Counted from the stretch's first letter, positions 33,691-45,800 are shown. The stretch: 64,000 nucleotides of DNA from Symsagittifera roscoffensis (GCF_963678635.1 NC_087062.1:15303789-15367788); one strand, 5' to 3'. Notes: generated from the letters alone by a model not told the origin. Made by a program: numbers and translations.

Positions 33691-36600
33691 GTAAGTAGAA
33701 CGGTCTTTACTTCTCAATTACTCTGGTATTTCATTCTAACTACTCTAAGCCATTACTTTTCGATTTCAAACATTCAAACGAACCGAAACCACAAATTTGA
33801 AAAGACAGCCTTTTATACAGGTTTAAAACCAATTTCAAAAAAAAATTAGCGCATACACAATTAGAACATCAGTCATCATTGCAAACAAATGTCATTTCAA
33901 ACAAATTTTAGGAGAAAACACTTCCATAAAATTAGAGATAATTTTCATTATGGTATAGGAATTAAGCATTTCGGAATAACGGTACGAGGAACTTAGCATA
34001 ATAGTAAGGCGTTTACTTTGACATTGTCCGATTGTGTATTCGTTACCCTGCCATGGCAATGATAGTGAGCGCTTCCTTGAGCTCTAGGTGCAAAAAAACT
34101 TCGCTCAAAAAAATAAGAAATAAATCAGTCTGGAAAATGGAAATCAGAGAAACGGGCTATGCTTAGACAAACCTGATGGCCTCTGCGAATGCTCAATTGG
34201 TAATAATTATCAATTTTTTTAAAAATTCAATTGGATAAGATTAGAAACAAATAAAAAACAAACTGCTAAAATGAGAGAAAATTCTATCACAGTTCTCATT
34301 CTCTCACCTCCACCTCCCCCAACCATGATTCCGATAATCCCGCAACCCATATTAGTCAAAATGGGCCCAAAAAGTCTCCCCACACCATATTTTCCTCAAG
34401 TAGCTTCGTGAAGAAGTAAAAACAATAATCATGGCCAGACAATCGTTAATGAAATTCCTACATTTGACATTATTTTTTGCTAAAACTAGCCCAATTTGAG
34501 AAAACGCTGTAAAAAAAAATATTCAATCAGCCGAAAATAAACGAGCAAAAAAACAGGTTCATTAACTTTTTTCAATAGACAGCGTCGTTCGATCAAATTT
34601 TGATTTTATAAAAATAGTTTTTGAAAATCAACAGACAAACCGCGAAACGGAAGAAAAACCGGCTTGAAAATTTCCAGTTCATTTTAAAAAGAACAGAGCG
34701 AATTTTTAAGAATTAAACTCTTACAACTAAGCTTTTTGATTTTAAGTCCCATTTAGTGCAAGCTGAGTGAAAAGTCAATCAAACTCAAAAAAACCAATAA
34801 ACAGCGACATTTAACTCATAAATTACAACAAATTAAACGTAAAAGCCGAAAACTCGTTCATTATACAATAAGTCACAAATCATTTTTTTTTCAATCTTTA
34901 GTTTTTTGTGAGTTGGAAGAATATTACCTAAAATTTCCAACAATACTTTGCAAAAAGATTTAAATGAAGAAGATTTATTTCTCAACACAATTTTTCAGAA
35001 AAACTTCAATTTCGAAAGTTTAAAATATCAGATTTGATTTTCTGGTTACATTTTTTTCCAATCAGGGAAAAATTCCACGCAAAATCAGATGGAATCGAGC
35101 GACTTGTTATCTTTAATGATTTTCAGTCGTGATTTGATCGAGACGAAAAGCCTACCCAAAAAGTTTTTTTGTGCCCACAAAAATTGCCTCAAGTATTTTT
35201 ACGACCAATTTGGTGCACAGACAACGTTTTTCTAAAGATAAAAATTTGAAATCCAAATCATGAGAAGCACGGTTTTGATACGATACCACGCTGGCCTCCG
35301 TACATTTATCCTTTGATAATACTATAATCGGGTGGAAAATAAATACACTACGCCATAGTTCGCACCCACTTTTTCGAAATGATCAGGCCAAAGAATAATT
35401 TATAAGGTTAGCAAAATTTTCGAATAAATCTGAGCTTTTGCACATGAACGAGCTGCGCGTCACGGATTCGTTCTGCGACCTAGAGAATATGAGTCTTAAG
35501 CATTAACTACTCAGCGACAGACGCTCAATTAAAAACACACAAGCCACAAATAAAGCAGAGGAGAGACGCTATAAAATATCCAATGTTACAGATTGTGATT
35601 AGGGTACAGATGCTACCAAATAAGTGAACACTTTAAATGAACATATTTATTTGCGAGTTAGGTTGGAAAAAAGGTTTGTTGTAATACACTACGCTCACTA
35701 TTGTAAATAGGAAGTAACAAACAGTTTAAAGCTAGGAAAGCAAATTGCATCGAAAGAAAAACTGAAGGCGAATCAATACCAGAAGCAAACCCAGAACCAA
35801 TTTTCACCACTTTGAATTTAGGTCGAAAAGTTTCTAAAATCTCAATAAAAAAAAATTACTACAAGAAAGTACTGATATACATACAAATTCATGGATATTA
35901 AATTTATAAACTACAGGAGTAAAAAAACTCGCATGTACGATGAAAACTGCTAATACCACAAGAAAAATCCCCGATGTGGCAATAAGCCGACAGAACAAAA
36001 GACAAAGACCGACCTTTAGGGTTTCCCGGTTTTTTTGTAACTTTCATACATACTGAAACAAAACAAGGTCCGGCCATAAGGTATAAGGCAACCGCATTAC
36101 CTCTACTTAAAGTGAGAAGAAATATCATGCTAAGGTTCACAAATAAAGAAAATGAGAAAAGCAATTAAAACTTGAAAAAAAAGTTGTTTACGGGAAAAAA
36201 GTCGTAGTTCCCGATTACAAGACACTTGCTCTCGCAAGTGTAAAAGCCATTGAAAAAAAATGGACACAGCAGTTATCCTCAATGCTTATGTTAAAAGGGC
36301 ATATAAATCATGTTGACTGATCATCTTAGAAAAATGAAACGGCAGAACTAACAAAACAAATAGAATTAAATTAGACTAGCATTTAACGCACCTCTGGTGC
36401 TTCGAATTATTTAAACCGCTCATGAAAAACCGCATTTATTGGAAAAAAATCTGCAAACTTTTAGTGTTTTCTGACTTCACCCAATTACAGGGTTGGTAAT
36501 TTCAAACTTTTTAATTTTTTTAATTCCCATTTTGAAAAACCATAAAAGCGTCATCTTAAAACCATAAAAACTTAATGGGCCTCTGGAGAAATTTGGAGGC

Positions 36601-39600
36601 CAGATTTGCAACCACTGAGAGCCCCTGATAGCACCCTACGATACGGTTGGGAATTTCAATTTATGTGAATTTTTTTAAACTTAAGATTCCCGACAAAAAT
36701 TGATTAAATCATTAAAAAAAAAACGTCTTAGCTCGGAAACTAAATGGATTTGAGCATTCATATTTAGAGGCAAGATTTGCCACGCCTGGGTATACGCTGA
36801 CAATAAGGTTTTGTCTTCATCAAGTTGGTAGTTTCAAATTTTGCTAATTTCTTGGAGAAATTTTGAAAAAACATCAAAAAAACGTCACATCTCGGAAACT
36901 AAAAGCATTTGAGCAGTCGTATTTGAGTAGTCGCATGTGGTAAGATTTGTAATTCCTGAGATTGCCCTGAGAGCACTGAACTACAAAGTTAGGAATTTCA
37001 AATTACGAAAAAAAAAACTAATTTATGTTTTCTAAAAAAATTTTGAAAAAATCACAGAAAAAAGTCATATCTCGAAAACTACAAAGAATTGGGCGGTCAG
37101 ATTTAGAGGCAAGATTTGCAACACCTTAGAGTACCCTGACAGCACCCAACCACAGGGTTGGGAATTTCAAACTTTGAAAAAAAAATTAATCTCGAAAACT
37201 ACAAAGAATTGAGCAGTCATATTTGGAGGCGAGATTCGGAATCCTTGAGAGTACTCTGGCAGAACCCAACTACAGGGTTGGGAATTTCAGCTTTTGCGAA
37301 AAAAAACTATAACTTTTCTGAAATTTTTTTGAAAAAGCACAAAAAAACGTCATATCTCGAAAACTAAAAGGATTTGAACAGTCATATTTGGAGGCAAGAT
37401 TTGCAACACCTTAGAGTACGCTGACAGCACCCAACTACAGGGTTGGGAATTTCAGCTTTTGCGAAAAAAAATTAATAAAGTTTTCTTAAATTTTTTGAAA
37501 AAATCACAAAAACGTCATATCTCGAAAACTACAAAGACTTGAGCAGTCATAATTGAAGGCAAGATTCGCAATCCTTGAAAGTACTCTAACAGTACCTAAC
37601 TACAAAGTTGGGAATTTCAAATTTTGAAAAAAAAATTAATTTGTTTTCTAAAAAATTTTTGAAAAAATCACACAAAAAAGTCATATCTCGAAAACTACAA
37701 AGAATTGGGCGGTCAGATTTAGAGGCAAGATTCGGAATCCTTGAGAGTACTCTGGCAGAACCCAAATACAGGGTTGGGAATTTCAGCTTTTGCGAAAAAA
37801 AATTAATAAAGTTTTCTTAAATTTTTTGAAAAAATCACAAAAACGTCATATCTCGAAAACTACAAAGACTTGAGCAGTCATAATTGGAGGCAAGATTCGC
37901 AATCCTTGAAAGTACTCTAACACTACCTAACTACAAAGTTGGGAATTTCAAATTTTGAAAAAAAAATAATTTATGTTTTCTAAAAAAATTTTGAAAAAAT
38001 CACACAAAAAAGTCATATCTCGAAAACTACAAAGAATTGGGCGGTCAGATTTAGAGGCAAGATTCGGAATCCTTGAGAGTACTCTGGCAGAACCCAAATA
38101 CAGGGTTGGGAATTTCAGCTTTAGCGAAAAAAAATTAAAAGTTTTCTTAAATTTTTTGAAAAAATCACAAAAACGTCATATCTCGAAAACTACAAAGACT
38201 TGAGCAGTCATAATTGGAGGCAAGATTCGCAATCCTTGAAAGTACTCTAACAGTACCTAATTACAAAGTTGAGAATTTCAAATTTTGAAAAAAAAATTAA
38301 TTTATGTTTTCTAAAAAAATTTTGAAAAAATCACACAAAAAAGTCATATCTCGAAAACTACAAAGAATTGGGCGGTCAGATTTAGAGGCAAGATTCGGAA
38401 TCCTTGAGAGTACTCTGGCAGAACCCAAATACAGGGTTGGGAAGTTCAGCTTTTGCGAAAAAAACAATAATTTAAGTTTTCTGAATATTTTTGAAAAAAT
38501 CACAAAAAACGTCATATCTCGAAAACTACAAGGATTGAACAGTCACATTTGGAGGCAAGATTTGCAACTCCTTGGAGTACCCTGACAGCACCTAACTACA
38601 GGGTTGGGAATTTCAAATTTTGAAAAATAATTAATTTGAGTTTCTTGAAAATTTTTGAAAAAAATCACAAAAAAACGTCATATCTCGAAAACTACAAGGA
38701 TTTGAGCAATTTGAGCAGTCATGATTGGAGGCAAGATTCGCAATCCTTAACAGTACTTACAGTACCCAACAACAGGGTTAAGAACTTCAAGTTTTTAAAA
38801 TCATTTCGTAATTTGAAAAAATCACCAAACTTTGAAAAAATCACCAAAAAATCACCACTCTCGCAATTGTAATAATACTAATACAACAAAAGTGAATCAG
38901 AGTTAATGCTAATGCAGGAAAAGTAAAAACTTGTAATGATATTGCTTGAAAAGTGCCGCCGAACCTTTTTGTTAACGGGATGACAAACTAATTATCTGAA
39001 AAAGCCGATGTTCCAACACTAATTGCAAGCGTGATAAAAAAAACGAATTTTTCCGTCGCCGATGAAACGTAGGGTTGGCAAAACTAACAGACCGTTTTTT
39101 TGTTAGTTTCTGCTCAGATTGTTTTAATATACCTTGTAACGCGTTTATGTCACTAACACATAGTGAGGCGCTATTGATTATTAAAATCGCGCAAATGAAA
39201 CATGCTCTATAGTTGCTTATTTTTATTATTTTCACTATAACAACTGTTTAGTTTTTAGAGTCTTTCTATTCATTCAATTTTTTAATTAGAGAGTTGCTGA
39301 AAGAGTGCAAGACTGACCCCAGCGGATACTTCTGGAAATACGAGATCCTGGAGCAAACCGATTCAATGGGAGATTTAGGCGGAATCAACTGGACTATCTT
39401 TGGATATCTCATCTTGGCCTGGATTCTGGTGTGTTTGATCACCCTCAAAGGAGTGAAGAGTTCCGGTAAAGTTACGTATTTCACTGCTACATTTCCTTAT
39501 TTGGTAATTGCAGCACTTCTAGTTCGTGGCTTGACGCTAGAAGGAGCTTGGGATGGGATCCGATACTACATAGAGCCAGATTTTAATAAACTCCTGGAAC

Positions 39601-40661
39601 CCGAAGTTTGGAGCAGCGCTGCCACTCAGATCTTCTACTCGCTTGGAATTTCTTTTGGAACCCTCATAACCCTAGCAAGCTTCAGTCCTTTTGACAACAA
39701 AGTAGTCAGAATGACCCTAACGGTTACTACCATCAACTGTTTGACCAGTATCGTAGGCGGCTTCGTTATTTTTGGAGTCATTGGCAATCTTGCCTTCGTT
39801 ACTGGAAAACCTATCGATGCAGTTGTTGATTCTGGTCCAGGTCTGGCCTTTGTGGTCTACCCTGACGCCCTGTCCAAAATGCCTGGCGCAGCAATTTGGT
39901 CAGTTCTTTTCTTTTTCATGCTGCTCAATCTTGGCTTCGGCAGTCAGATTGCTCAAGTGGAAACGTGTATCACCGCCATTACCGATAAATTTCCCAAGCT
40001 GCAAGAAAAACGAGCTCTGATGACAATAATTGCAGGGTTCGTCATGTTTTTAGCTGGCATAATTATGACGACTCGCAGTGGAGTTCATTGGTTGAATCTC
40101 TTTGACACTTATTCTTGCTCTTACAGTCTGTTTGTCATTTGCATTGTCGAAATCGTCGCTATAATCTTTATATTTGGGGGCAAACGAGTTTTAACCCAAA
40201 TCGAAATTATGACAGACATTAAGCCCTGGAAATGGTGGCTATTCACGTGGTATGTTAGCGCTCCTGTATCGATAGTACTGATATTCCTTCTCAACATTGT
40301 TTTCTATACGCCACTTAAGTACTCTAACGGAGAACCGATTGAGGGATGGGCTCAGGCAATCGGATGGATTACCGCCATGTGTTCCATCATTTTCATTCCC
40401 ATAATGATGGTCAGAGTTTACTTTAGTATCGACGGACCTTTCACTGAGCGAATTCGTTTATTAATCGAACCTGATGAACTTTACCGACCTATTTCGCTGA
40501 CGAATTTGAAAAAACTCAACTTGAGATTGAAGAAAATAGAAACGGAAACAGTTGTTCCCTATACACCACATCAGCGAAGAGAATCATTAGCGTTCAAGGA
40601 AGGAAACTTACTTGGCATACCCGGCGCTCAGATACCCAATACAATCCAAGAAGAACAATAA
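33152..40661 (+). CDS. SLC6 family sodium-coupled amino acid transporter, two coding exons (636 aa)
   Basis: CDS = 33152-33690 joined to 39290-40661. An Ala codon is split GC|A across a GTAAGT...TTAG intron of 5599 bp, giving 636 codons then TAA. The start ATG has A at -3 and G at +4. Transmembrane segment 1 carries GLGNLWRFPY (64-73). Gly-64 replaces the Asp of monoamine carriers, so an amino acid or related substrate is expected. The extracellular loop 2 is short, with N-glycosylation sequon NSS (174-176). TM6 reads FYSLGISFGTLITLASF (295-311), TM7 FVIFGVIGNLA, and TM8 LGFGSQ (394-399). These TM7 and TM8 forms resemble insect nutrient amino acid transporters rather than the GABA/glycine groups (FVIFS, LGLDSQ). 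The length is normal for the family and twelve membrane segments are plausible. Na-coupled uptake at the plasma membrane is inferred from the family. Confidence 0.93.
34425..34760 (+). repeat. Dispersed repeat A, strongly decayed copy in the SLC6 intron
   Basis: Keeps ttgctaaaactagcccaattt, gagaaaa and a final tcaaccgcgaaac-like block. The head and tail are unrecognisable. Confidence 0.45.
35440..35700 (+). repeat. Dispersed repeat B, partial copy in the SLC6 intron
   Basis: Starts with cgagctgcgcgtcacggatt and holds a fairly well-kept tRNA-like part on the minus strand (35450-35522, loop with CAT). It continues with cacaaataaagcagaggaga, gtgattagggtacagatg and tttgcgagttaggttggaaa. Orientation matches the other B copies. 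Confidence 0.7.
36480..38860 (+). repeat. 166-bp satellite array, about 14 monomers, inside the SLC6 intron
   Basis: Marker ctcgaaaact recurs at 37071, 37191, 37356, 37521, 37687, 37852, 38019, 38182, 38350, 38518 and 38684. The step is 163-168 bp, apart from one 120-bp monomer. Diverged monomers reach back to about 36480. From 37521, two monomer types alternate: type 1 has gacttgagcagtcataattg and acaaagttgggaatttcaa; type 2 has aattgggcggtcagattta and acagggttgggaatttcag. This makes a dimeric higher-order unit of about 332 bp. The apparent open frames in the array are by-products of the repeat. Confidence 0.95.
39290..40661 (+). CDS. SLC6 transporter exon 2
   Basis: Acceptor TTTTTTAATTAG before 39290. 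Codes for the end of extracellular loop 2, TM4 to TM12 and a cytoplasmic tail of about 75 residues with basic stretches (KKLNLRLKK). The stop TAA is at 40659-40661. In this exon TM7 carries Gly-342, where chloride-dependent members usually have Ser, and TM8 carries Gly-397 in place of the usual Asp. Confidence 0.95.
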
Positions 40662-40675
40662 TATCATGGCAACAA

Positions 40676-40822
40676 AATAAACATTGAGATCGTATTTTAC
40701 TCAGACAACTTTTAATCTTCGATTAAAACGAATTGACTTATGTTAAGATTTCTAGGCAGTATTCTATTTAAAGGCATTCAAACTAAATTCATTGACCGTT
40801 ATTAACATTTTTCTTGAATAAA
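40676..40822 (+). terminator. Candidate polyadenylation signals of the SLC6 gene
   Basis: AATAAA occurs at 40676-40681, only 15 bp after the stop codon, and again at 40817-40822. The second gives a more ordinary 3' UTR length. Confidence 0.5.
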
Positions 40823-41082
40823 CTTAAAATAAAACCATGAAAAAACTTTAATTTGACAAAACAGGACAAAACTAAGCAGATCCCTGGTCAGAAACACGGC
40901 TATAGCTTTGAAATGGTACATTCAAGAACATGCTTCAGTATATTTTTAATTTGCAAACTTAATTCGAGAGTTTCTTCAGCCAATCATTCGTGAAAACCCC
41001 TCTTTCACAACCTGAAGTTAGAAAATTGTGCAATTTGCTTCATATTAACAGTATAGTAATTACAATTAATATCAAAACAACG

Positions 41083-41371
41083 ATAGCCGGTTACGGTGTA
41101 AGTAGCACAGAATGTTACCACCATTATCTCAAAACTACAAAAAAAAAATTCTTGAACTAAGGCATAATTGACATTCATTATAAATAGGCAAAGTGGGTAA
41201 GTTTTGTAGAAAAATGAAAAAAAATCGTAAAAGTACAAAAAAAAGGTTTTTCGAAGTTTTTGATTTCCAAAAGCAAAAAAAGCTATTAGAAGCCTGCTCT
41301 ACAAAAGTACAGAAAAAGATTTTTCGAAGTTTTTGATTTCCAAAAGCAAAAAAAGCTATTAGAAGCCTGCT
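41083..41371 (+). repeat. J-core copy (41083-41150) and a 73-bp tandem duplication (about 41230-41371)
   Basis: J: agccggttacggtgtaagta, then gcacagaatgttaccacc. The tandem unit (tttttcgaagtttttgattt, ccaaaagcaaaaaaagctat, tagaagcctgctc) occurs twice, almost unchanged. Confidence 0.8.
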
Positions 41372-41559
41372 CGCTCACATTATTTGCTCGAAATTACACC
41401 AAAACTCATAAATTTCATAAAGGTTTTTCTCGACACTGACTAGAAAAACAAAAAAAAACTTTCTTCAGGTTTTTTTTGGAAAGTTCGATTACAAAATGGC
41501 GCTAGAATACTCCAAAAAGTAATTTTACACAATTTACTAAAACAAAAACTAATTTTATG

Positions 41560-42060
41560 GCTTAATTAAGCTATTGTAACATTTTCAGCTATTAAAATAA
41601 GCTAATGTAAGCTTCTTCGCTCGCTTTACTCGCTCGAAATTAGACATCATTGTCGAAAAAATTTCAATAACGTTTTCTCGTCAATACAATTTTTTTTCCG
41701 AAAATTTTAATGTCGCTTGAATCATGACAGAAAGGCTTTTAATTTGATATATCACTCGACACTTTCCGATAAATGTAGCTATTGAAATAAGCTATTGTAA
41801 GCATGCGTGCTCGCTTTACTTGAAAAATTTCAAACGGTTTTTTCTCGACATTGAGAAAATTTATCGGAAATTTTTCAACCCTGTACGAATTACGACTGAC
41901 AGGATTTTTATCTGATCTATCACTCAAACCAATCCGATAATTGTTTGCGGTACCTGATTTTGCGTGGAAAACGAAAAAAAAACAAAAAAAAACAGACACA
42001 CCCAATACAAAGTTCCTCCACACTTTCAAAGTTCTGAACAAAAAATTTATTAGTTTAAAT
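41560..42060 (+). repeat. Dispersed repeat I, best copy
   Basis: Marked by aataagctattgtaagca, ctcgctttact, gatatatcactcgacacttt, ggtacctgattttgcgtgga and an A-rich end ccaatacaaagttcctccac. The ctcgctttact/gatatatcactc blocks repeat within it, so it may itself be two degenerate units. Confidence 0.7.
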
Positions 42061-42380
42061 TTTTCGCAAGGTATTTGAAATGCCTCAATTATACACACTA
42101 TATATTTCAAATCATCTTACAAGAAATTAGTGTAGTGTACACGAGACCTATTTATCATAGCATCTTTTTCAAAGGCCCTGCCTATCATAGTAGTACCAAT
42201 CAAATAAGGCAGAAAAAAAAACAGATAATTTAAGCGACCAAAAAATTATAGCTGTAGAATTGGAGCTGTATTTAGAGCTGTAAAATTAGAATTGGAGCTG
42301 TAAACAGAAAATTAGCACTTTGGACGAGCAAAAACCTCAAATTGCTCAAAAACTAAACTCGTAAATTGACACAGTCTTGA

Positions 42381-43814
42381 TTAATTCAAAATGCTGTGGC
42401 AAAAATTGGCAAACTTTCCATGAACTTAATATTTATGAATATTTGTTCAGGAAAAAACAGAAGAATCTGGCCATTTATGACAAGAAAAGAGTCTGAAAAT
42501 CAGTAACAAAAATTTTAATACTCGCAAGTACCAGATCAAATAAGCCAGGTGAGGCTGTAGCAAATCAAATATTTTGGTGAACTTCAAGGTTCTGGACGAT
42601 TTCAATCAACGCAGATCCAGTTGGCTTGTTTGATGAAACTGCTTATTTTTTCATAGCAAAATGCATTGGAATTAATTGACAAGCGCTTTTTTTCAAACCA
42701 ATATGACACTCCAAACCTCAAATGATACGCATATACATTAAAAATATATATAATAATAATAATATAATAACAAAGGATTTAGGAATATAATCCAAGGGTT
42801 CGCATAAAAGCCAGGCATTGCATTGTTCAAAGTTTAGTTTTCAGTTATAAGTGTAAGTTTCTTCAGGTCTCTACAGTTGTTGCATTCGCATAAAATGCGC
42901 CAAGTGCATGTGTCTGATTCGTTGTAGCGCGTTTTGAAAAACTTTGTGTACATTCCTAGAAGTCCTAGAATTCTGGGTCAAACAATATGTCATATTTGAA
43001 GTATTCGTTGTACAGAATAGCAAGACGACATGTCCGAAACCAGAAATCCGACACGCACTTCTTCAGACGCATTTGTTTGCAGACGAAATTTCGTGTCATT
43101 TGAGCTCTTCGGTTTCCAACGTCAGTGATGCTTACATGGCTTCTCCAGTCGATGTCAACTTTTGCAGCTAGTATTTTAGCAAACAGCAGTCCAACATGAA
43201 GCTCTTGGTATAGAGACAAAGGAAGGATGTTAGGTTTCACGAGTTTGTCTTTATAGGAGATATGGCTAATGCCTGTCATGAAAATCCACGAGATCGCTTT
43301 CCGCTGCACTTTTTCTATGATTCCTAAGTCACCTTTTGATGGTTTCCAGATAGCTGAACCGTACCACAGAATTAGCACAACGTAACAGATATATGCGTTT
43401 TTTCTGGTCGCGAAATTCGCCTTTGAGAGATTCCTTTTGAGTGCGAAGAGAGCGTTTAAGGTTTTTTCAGCCCTCTTTTTTGCATGTTGCGTCCAAGAGA
43501 GCGTGTCGGTTATCAGGATGCCCAGATCTTTCCTTACTTCAGTGGTTTCGAAGCTGTAACTGGGGAGTGCAATCGTAGCTGATCCTTTGATGCAGAGGAC
43601 TTTACTTTTCGTCAAGTTCATTGACATGCAGTTTTCCTCGCACCACCTCCAAAGTCTCCTAACATCTATGTTGAGAGTTAAAAGGTTGTCTCCAAGAATT
43701 TTGTAGTCGTCTGCATAACCAATATATATATATTAAGCGAAAGTTTTTCAATGGAAAATGCTTGGTGATTCGAAGTCAAGGATGGCCTCCAAAAATCGAG
43801 AAAATTGCACCAGG
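42381..43814 (+). repeat. Tandem segmental duplication, copy 1 (about 1434 bp)
   Basis: The segment from ttaattcaaaatgctgtggc to aaaattgcaccagg is followed directly by a second copy at 43815-45237. The copies differ by scattered substitutions and a small deletion. Each contains the same 5'-truncated LINE end on the minus strand. Confidence 0.95.
42745..43750 (-). pseudogene. 5'-truncated LINE reverse transcriptase end, copy 1
   Basis: The frame begins just before the RT catalytic box YADDYKILGD (about 43720) and continues through WRWCEENCMSMNLTKSK. The C-terminal domain follows (LGILITDTLSWTQHAKK, LWYGSAIWKP), to a stop at 42965. After a frame change, a Cys-rich end (TWRILCECNNCRDLKKL) is still readable. 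A TTA/TAT-rich microsatellite near 42743-42770 forms the 3' end. The truncation, YADD motif and simple-repeat tail fit a CR1/Rex/RTE-like non-LTR element. Confidence 0.85.
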
Positions 43815-45237
43815 TTAATTCAAAATGCTGTGGCAAAAATTGGCAAACTTTCCGTGAACTTAATATTTGTGAATATTTGTTTACGAAAAAACAGAAGAAT
43901 CTGGCCATTTATGACAAGAAAAGAGTCTGAAAATCAGTAACAAAAATTTTAATACTCGCAAGTACCAGATCAAATAAGCCAGGTGAGGCTGTAGCAAATC
44001 AAATATTTTGGTGAACTTCAAGGTTCTGGACGATTTCAATCAACGCAGATCCAGTTGGCTTGTTTGATGAAACTGCTTATTTTTTCATAGCAAAATGCAT
44101 TGGAATTAATTGACAAGCGCTTTTTTTCAAACCAATATGACACTCCAAACCTCAAATGATACGCATATACATTAAAAATATATATAATAATAATAATATA
44201 ATAACAAAGGATTTAGGAATATAATCCAAGGGTTCGCATAAAAGCCAGTCATTGCATTGTTCAAAGTTTAGTTTTCAGTTATAAGTGTAAGTTTCTTCAG
44301 GTCTCTACAGTTGTTGCATTCGCATAAATTGCGCCAAGTGCATGTGTCTGATTCGTTGTAGCGAGTTTTGAAAAACTTTGTGTACATTCCTAGAAGTCCT
44401 AGAATTCTGGGTCAAACAATATGTCATATTTGAAGTATTCGTTGTACAGATTAGCAAGATGACATGCCCGAAACCAGAAATCCGACTCGCACTTCTTCAG
44501 ACGCATTTGTTTGCAGACGAAATTTCGTGTCATTTGAGCTCTTCGGTTTCCAAAGTCAGTGATGCTTACATGGCTTCTCCAGTCGATGTCAACTTTTGCA
44601 GCTAGTATTTTTGCAAACAGTAGTCCAACATGAAGCTCTTGGTATAGAGACAAAGGAAGAATGTTAAGTTTCACGAGTTTGTCTTTATAGGAGATATGGC
44701 TAATGCCTGTCATGAAAATCCACGAGATCTGTTTCCGCTGCACTTTTTCTATGATTCCTAAGTCACCTTTTGATGGTTTCCAGATAGCTGAACCGTAGCA
44801 CAGAATTGTCACAACGTAACAGATATATGCGTTTTTTCTGGTCGCGAAATTCGCCTTCGAGAGATTCCTTTTGAGTACGAAGAGAGTTTTTTCAGCCCTC
44901 TTTTTTGCGTGTTGCGTCCGAGAGAGCGTGTCGGTTATCAGGATGCCCAGATCTTACATTACTTCAGTGGTTTCGAAGCTGTAACTAGGGAGTGCAATCG
45001 TAGCTGATCCTTTGATGCAGAGGACTTTACTTTTTGTCAGGTTCATTGACATGCAGTTTTCCTCGCACCACCTCCAAAGTCTCCTAACAACTATGTTGAG
45101 AGTTAAAAGGTTGTCTCCAATAATGTTGTAGTCGTCTGCATAACCAATATATATATTAAGCGAAAGTTTTTCAATGGAAAATGCTTGGTGATTCGAAGTC
45201 AAGGATGGCCTCCAAAAATCGAGAAAATTGCACCAGG
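43815..45237 (+). repeat. Tandem segmental duplication, copy 2
   Basis: Partner of 42381-43814. The offset is 1434 bp at the left and 1423 bp at the right, because copy 2 lacks a few bases within the LINE. Confidence 0.95.
44180..45202 (-). pseudogene. 5'-truncated LINE reverse transcriptase end, copy 2
   Basis: Same content as copy 1. The YADD box is near 45145 (YADDYNIIGD), but a stop after ...FETTEVM (near 44954) and a short deletion break the frame. The C-terminal part resumes at 44812 and ends at 44399. Both copies are dead. Confidence 0.85.
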
Positions 45238-45800
45238 TGCTCTAAAGCGACTGAAAGTACTGGCTGATGAGCGAAGGTTGCGAGAAGTGCACTCTAATGT
45301 ATGGTGTACACTTTTTAGATGTTCAAGTTTCTGTAGAATTCCAAAAACGGGAAATTTTTATGTAACGGATGCCTTGATAATGGAACCTCCCATTGCGCAT
45401 TAAGTGGATCTGTGCGAGCTATCGCAAAAAATTGCTGAATTCGAAGAGTCTCTCGAGATCATGAAAAATAAGTCATCACCCACGCCTCCTCTTCAAACTA
45501 AAGCTAAGAGTTCTAGTTTTGATTAATCGGATTATGACATATCAAGATATACGATTTAGTGGTATACCGGATTAAAAAACCAAAAATGAAAAAGAAAAAT
45601 TCTAAAACTCAAAAGTTTGGGCGTGAAGAAAAAATGGTGAGCGATACAAAAAATTGTCTCGGTGTCAATGTAGGAAAAACTTCTTTTCACAGACTTGGAA
45701 AGTCGAATGCAGCAAATAGCAGGCAAATTTTAGTCAAGTTTTGCAACATCAGTACAACTGATAAACTATTGCACGTGCAGCAATGCTCAAAAAGCAATTA
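45238..45800 (+). other. Possible coding relic, family unknown
   Basis: The plus strand reads ALKRLKVLADERRLREVHSN...ESLEIMKNK between stops, with a coiled-coil-like composition, then a Lys-rich open frame 45559-45801. It directly follows the LINE duplication and may be part of an older element. I do not recognise it. Confidence 0.25.

Noticed and set aside
36480-38860. Repeated open frames (such as 37608-37820, 37973-38203, 38304-38585) that look like a protein family with a shared ISRKLQRIGRSDLEARFG segment
   Set aside because: They are the same satellite monomer read in one frame. The 166-bp unit is not a multiple of three and each frame ends in the next monomer.
36480-38860. A CRISPR-like array of regularly spaced repeats
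   Set aside because: The repeats are contiguous 166-bp monomers without unique spacers, inside a eukaryotic intron.
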